NCBI RefSeq assembly: GCF_002878395.1
Contig: NW_025842141.1
Location: 543,171 to 607,170, forward strand
From: Capsicum annuum
Lineage: Eukaryota > Streptophyta > Magnoliopsida > Solanales > Solanaceae
Reading direction: 5' to 3'
Length of the DNA: 64,000 nt
This document shows, piece by piece, positions 59,406-64,000 of the stretch. Every line of letters begins with the position of its first letter. Position 1 is the stretch's first letter. Below the pieces are notes generated by a model. It made no database searches, was not told the origin of the DNA, and was given only the letters and a program-made list of their open reading frames with translations. The position numbers and the translations under genes are program-made.

Positions 59406-61917
59406 TGTAAGATCCCGCAAAATTTCTAAGCTTAATTCATCCTTTTAGGCTTGTCAAGGGGTCTCTGACTTAGAAAATTCTAGCTAAGTTCCCAGACTTA
59501 GTTTATTTTTGGCCTTCAAAAGTTGAAAATCTCATTTCGTGACCTTAATGTCCCTTAATGGTCCATATTTTTGTTGATTCATGATCAGAGAGGTCAATAG
59601 GTATTCCCGAACAAGTTTTAGATTTTTCGAAACTCATTTAGACCATATTTGGTGTCCCAAAATAGTGGACCAACACGATCTTGGCGCATCACATCACCTA
59701 TCATGTTGGTTAATATTGTTGCAGGGACTTCCAGTAAAGATAACTGAGGCTTGGCGCGATCAAGGCGCGACTCGTAAAATCCATCGACGCGCCGCGTTGC
59801 CAATCGTGTTAATGCCCAGTTTTCAGTCATTAAATGTTCGTATCTTTAAGGGCAAAAGAGTCAATTTCCCACCCCTATATAAGCCTATAACACGAGATTC
59901 AGTTAGGTTTTCACTAAAATATAGTTGTTCTCTCAAATTCCCTCAAGAACAAGTCTAGGGTTTTCAATTGAAGGCTCTAATCCAGGAGATTCCTTCGTTA
60001 ATCATCAAGAAACTTCCATCGAAGGTATGTAAAGTGTTGATTCATGGATTTCTTTCACCCATGAAGCTTAAGAAACCCTTTCAAAAATATAAATTTTGAG
60101 TTCCATGTTATGAATTGAATCATATCCATCTTTATGTTGTATGATTACCAAGTTGAAATCTCTAATACATATAATGAAATTATGTTAACATATGGTTGGA
60201 ATTCTTATATTTGAAGTGAATAATGTTGCCATGATGTATTATTTTAATGTTCATGCCTAAGCCTCAAGTTATGCATGCAAGGTGTTTACTAAGATGCCTA
60301 AGAGAATAAGAATTATGCTTTATGACTCAATTGTGACAAAATTGATGAATCCATGCTTTACCCTTATGTTCACAATGACCTCCATGTTATTGTTATGCAT
60401 TGTAATGGTTTGGTGGAATGATCATGAGATTAGACTTATGAAATTATGACATGTCTATATGTATTCCTATTTATGTGTAAGCTTATGACATACAAATACT
60501 TCATAATAATCTCCAATGTTTGTATTATGAATTGTTGGCTATGGTCATGTGTTCAAGAAGTGTCATGTCTTGTCAGTATCATGCTATCGAGTCCTGGGAG
60601 TATTATAACTGACAATTTAGCTATTTTCCTAGAGCCAGTGTCAGTTTCAAGATAATCTCAATCACGCCATGATAAGTAGTATTCTCAATCAGTTTCAGAA
60701 CTCAATAGAATTCAGTCAGTTACATAACTCAGGAAAACTCAGTAATCTCATGAACTCAGTCAGTTAACAGAATTCAATAATATTTGATTAGTCCATGAAA
60801 TTCAGTGAACTCAGTCCAATTCATCTAAGTATAATCAGTTCAGTGTCCATTCAGTTGAAGTAGGATTCAGTATCGAGTGAATCCAAGGATGGTAACACAC
60901 ACTGCCCGTCAGAGGGTGTGATTCCTAGAAGCAATCTTTGCATTCCAGAACTATGTAGCCAGCATAGGTTGAGACATCAACACTGCCAGTTTGAGTGTTG
61001 ATGAGGTGGATTAACACTGTCAGATGAGGGTCCCTCCGTTCTTCTTTGGGGACACTGCTAGATGAGGGTCACTCACTGCTTGTCCTTACCAGTGGTGTGG
61101 TATTGACACCCTTTCAATTAGGGTTACATATTGGACACCAACTCTATACATAAAAAGGGGTATGTCAGTTAGATGACTATTTTTCACAATCTCAGTCTTA
61201 TTCTCAGTAAAACAGCCCAGATAGTTCTTCAAAATCAGGACTATTAGACACGATCACTCAGTTAACAGTATATTAGTTATACAAAACTCATGTTATCAGT
61301 ATTCAGAGTCAGTATTATCATGATTTCATTACAGTTACATATTTATGCATGTGTTAATACGTTCATGTTATTCAGTCAATTAGTATTGTTCATGGATATC
61401 AACCCCATGCATTCAACCTATCTCACTTTGTATACCAGTACATTCAGACGTAATGACACATACCTTTCTTCTGCGCTATGGTGTTTTATACCATAGGTTC
61501 AGACTCTTAAGTTCCCGATCGCACTGAGCTTCAGATTCAGCCAGCAGCAGTAGATTTGTAGTGAGTCCTCATCATTTGATGATGCATGATTATCTCATTA
61601 CTTCATTATTTCAGTTTTAGTATACGGAGTTAGTTGGGGATATATCGCATCAACTCCATAGTTTTTAGACAGTTTAGAGGCTTTTAGACTCGTATGTTCA
61701 GACAATTTATTTCGATTTTGGTATTGATATATCATATTTCCAAATGTTATGTTTTTATTAGATATTTGAATGTTATGGCCTTTCATCCCTTTTATTCCTC
61801 ATTTATACAATATATTATGTATTGCTCAGTTACAGATATCAGTCATGGATTAGCTTGTGGTCCTTCAGGATTGCTAGCACCGTGTAGCATTTTGGGTATC
61901 AGATTTGGGGCATTATA
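59406..61917 (+). mobile_element. G : solo LTR in E integrase C-terminus
   Basis: 2512 bp, TGTAAGATCCC to GGGGCATTATA (CA mutated to TA), flanked by AAAGG (59401-59405) and AAAGA (61918-61922), a 4/5 TSD. Contents: GGCGCGATC / CGACGCGCCGCG words at 59680-59800, TATATAA at 59876-59882, the donor AAG|GTATGT at 60022-60030, and a hairpin at 60041-60065 (TTCATGG and CCATGAA). The later CTCAGT-rich body resembles B. Confidence 0.85.
60022..60065 (+). other. Donor-like site and hairpin in G
   Basis: AAG|GTATGT is followed by TTCATGG (60041-60047), the loop ATTTCTTTCAC and CCATGAA (60059-60065). The layout matches B at 1669-1712. Confidence 0.55.
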
Positions 61918-61922
61918 AAAGA

Positions 61923-62296
61923 AAAACTCAGTCATCTCTACATTGGTTCATACAAAATTTTAAGAAATATTAGTAGTGTAGCATATGAATTAGAATTACC
62001 AGCGTGTTTGGCTTCGTTTCATCCCATATTTCATATGTCTATATCGAAGAACTGTGTGGGTGAACATTCTTTAGTAGTTCCTATTGAGAACATTAGGGTT
62101 CAGGGTTCGTTGTCCTACGATGAAATCCCAATTAAAAATCTTGGATAGGAAAGTTGAAAAATTAAGAGCTAAGTAAATAACTTCAATGAAGGTTCTTTGA
62201 AGGAATCAAAAGGTAGAAGAAGCTCCATGGGAATTAGAGGAGGATATGAAAACCAAATACCCATTCTTGTTTCCAACTTTGGACGATCGTGCATAA
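61923..62296 (+). pseudogene. Integrase C-terminus and chromodomain of E
   Basis: It continues after G: KLSHLYIGSYKILRNISSVA (GPY/F region with Ser for Pro), HPIFHMSISKNCVGEHSLVV, then a frameshifted chromodomain near 62110-62260 whose KVLWRNQKVEEAPWELEED block is readable. The natural stop TAA lies at about 62294, after LDDRA. Confidence 0.78.
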
Positions 62297-62411
62297 GGTA
62301 CAGATTTTACCTCTTCTCTTGTTGTATCTCATATTTGTCTTTGAATTTCAATATGATTATTTAATTATCGTGCCAAGGGTGTCCTAACTTCTTATTTAGG
62401 GACTAATAATC

Positions 62412-62427
62412 CTAAGAGGGGTTAATG
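62412..62427 (+). other. Polypurine tract of E (decayed)
   Basis: CTAAGAGGGGTTAATG precedes TGAGACCCC. Two pyrimidines now break the purine run. Confidence 0.6.
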
Positions 62428-64000
62428 TGAGACCCCAAAAATTTTTGAAAAATTTATTTTGGACCCTCACATGTGTGTAATTATAATTTTTGACTTGAAT
62501 CACGATAAAGGATGTTAAAAGAGTGTCTTGGGTAAGTTTTGATATTTTTGAAAAGTGTTCAAAGTCATTTTGGGACCCCAAACCAATGAGACTCCACGAT
62601 AAGGGCATGACATATTGCCTACGCCCTGTCATAAGGGAGTGGCATGCTGCTTATGCCCCGCGATAAGGGCATGCCACACTACTAGGCAAAAATTGGCCAA
62701 CTTTATTTTTGTTCAATTGGGGCAAGGCGTTTTTGGTCCTTTCCCCCATTAAACAACATAAAACACCCTTTTATTCCCCATAGCCATCTGTTATGATATT
62801 TTAACATTGCCCTTCCACTCTTAAATTCTCCAAGTCAAAAAACTCAAGGTTTTCTTAAGGATTCCATTCTCCAAGCTCTAAACTTAATCTTCTATTTTTC
62901 ATGCATGTTGTACACTCCCTAACTTAAATTGTATATTATCACATCAATTTATTCTATATTTATGTGTTTTGAATGATAAGTTTGAACTAGGGTTGAGGGT
63001 CTTTGGGTTGCGATACTCTTGCATCATTTTATCTTGTTTTAAATGATTTACTCTTGTTTTAAATGATGAATTTTGAACTAAATTTGTGTATTGTTATAAT
63101 GGTGGAATTTGGTGACTTGGGTTTCACAAAGTTGATGAATTATAGCATGGTAATGACATTAACCTCAACCCACATTGTCAATTTGGTTTTGAACATGGAT
63201 TATATAGAGTTAAGCTTATCCTTTGAAACACTTCATTGCATTAAATAGTAAATGGATAGAATGGTGTTAGAACGCCTTTGGTGGCCTATTTTTTAATTGT
63301 AAATTAAAATTTGGAGTCTAAATGGTTAAATAGATTATGGTTGGCATAAATGGAATAGCTTGCATGCCTATTGGTATGACGATACTAAGTTGAAAATGCC
63401 TTAATAAATGACTCCATGGTTAACTGTTGGTATTATGTACAAAATTATTTTAATTTGGTCTTAAAGGGAATTGTATAGTTCACCAAGAAGGTATAGTCCC
63501 GGGGGCCTAATATTGACTACCACGTTGACTGACATTGGGGGTCTATGACCATTGTGTCTGATGCACTTATTATATTTTGGACAGATATCGCCTTGGTGTC
63601 TTTAGCCATTCTTTGGTACACGTGGTAAACATCGACTGAGGCCCTTCTGGTAGTAGGAGCTGGACCTATATAGCCTGTGGGTGCCTGGAAAGTCAGTACA
63701 AGTTATAGTGTTCAGGATTAATACTATAAAGGATCATATTTCATGTCCCTTGCTCCTATCTCGACATATTATACACATGTGTGTATAATTATTGTGCATG
63801 TGGTTTATGACTGGATTTTGGTAAGTATACTTATTTTATCCTTTCCCTTAGGTTGCATGCTATTACTCACCGTACTGACCATCCCCAAAAGCTATACCAT
63901 TTAATGATGTAGGTTTTGAGGGCTCTTTTGGTGATCCTATGCATCTTTAAGTGGTTTGGTAGTTCTGTTAATTAGCTGTGATGTGGTGAGCCTCCATATT
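62428..64000 (+). repeat. Element E 3' LTR, truncated by the window end
   Basis: It matches 39402 onward: TGAGACCCCAAAAATTTT, TTTTTGACTTGAATCACGAT, the 33 bp triplet at 62590-62690, and GGTATGACGATACTAAG near 63381. About 1.57 kb of the expected 1.9 kb is present. Confidence 0.85.

Larger units (their letters stand above)
39402..64000 (+). mobile_element. Element E: outer chromovirus, runs past the window
   Basis: 5' LTR 39402-41306, gag split at 41794, PR, RT, RNase H, IN split at 47355 and again at 59406, polypurine tract near 62415, and 3' LTR from 62428 to beyond 64000. Skipping H, F and G reconnects E's reading each time. The right end and TSD are outside the window; the left flank is ATGGG. 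More than 24.6 kb of this stack lies in one original insertion. Confidence 0.85.

Noticed and set aside
59581..59958. 125-codon plus-strand ORF in G
   Set aside because: It lies in the U3/R part of a solo LTR and covers the GC-rich cluster and TATA box; coding is implausible.

Overview
This window is plant nuclear heterochromatin. It is almost entirely a pile of nested Ty3/gypsy LTR retrotransposons of the chromovirus type: gag beginning MPP, a CCHC knuckle, PR-RT-RNaseH-IN order, a chromodomain after the integrase GPY/F region, and a primer binding site matching initiator tRNA-Met. From general sequence character I infer a Solanaceae genome (pepper, tomato, potato or tobacco group); that is recognition, not a database result. 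I see no rRNA, tRNA, organellar or bacterial genes.

Left block (1-33173). Element C (+ strand, 3' end at 33173) is the oldest visible layer here; its 5' LTR lies left of the window. Element A (- strand) sits in C's leader; only A's leader (1-196) and one LTR are visible, and that LTR is split into 197-1035, 9855-9943 and 21906-23490. Element B (+, 1036-9849) and element D (-, 9944-21900) both landed inside A's LTR. B keeps two 2.7 kb LTRs but only gag, followed by about 1.9 kb of non-coding DNA. D has a full but dead gag-pol, and its 3' LTR is broken by a displaced gag piece and two LTR-like insertions (J' and K) that meet head to head. C carries a solo LTR (J, 26309-27552) in its pol and a tandem duplication of its integrase region.

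Middle (33174-39401). This is the only non-LTR DNA. It is AT-rich and has no long ORF, but the minus strand supports a phase-consistent four-exon gene tail (37402-38306), further possible exons at 36882-37121, and a decayed ACAACA / GCTCGATTTTAATCTAT minisatellite beside a roughly 65 bp direct repeat.

Right block (39402 to beyond 64000). Element E (+) is the outer layer. It holds solo LTR H (41794-44046) in gag, complete element F (47355-58729) in integrase, and solo LTR G (59406-61917) in the integrase C-terminus. F's 3' LTR in turn holds solo LTR I (53873-56915, minus). Target-site duplications (TSDs) support B, D, F, G, H, I and J.

No element looks autonomous: every pol is broken, several at catalytic residues. 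The more interesting signal is non-coding. Most LTR families here have (i) short dyad or direct-repeat clusters early in the LTR, (ii) a possible splice donor AAG|GTATGT with a matching acceptor just before gag, which would make a 5'-leader intron that removes the primer binding site, and (iii) just after that donor in five LTR families, a 7-9 bp hairpin with a pyrimidine-rich loop whose two arms change together between families.
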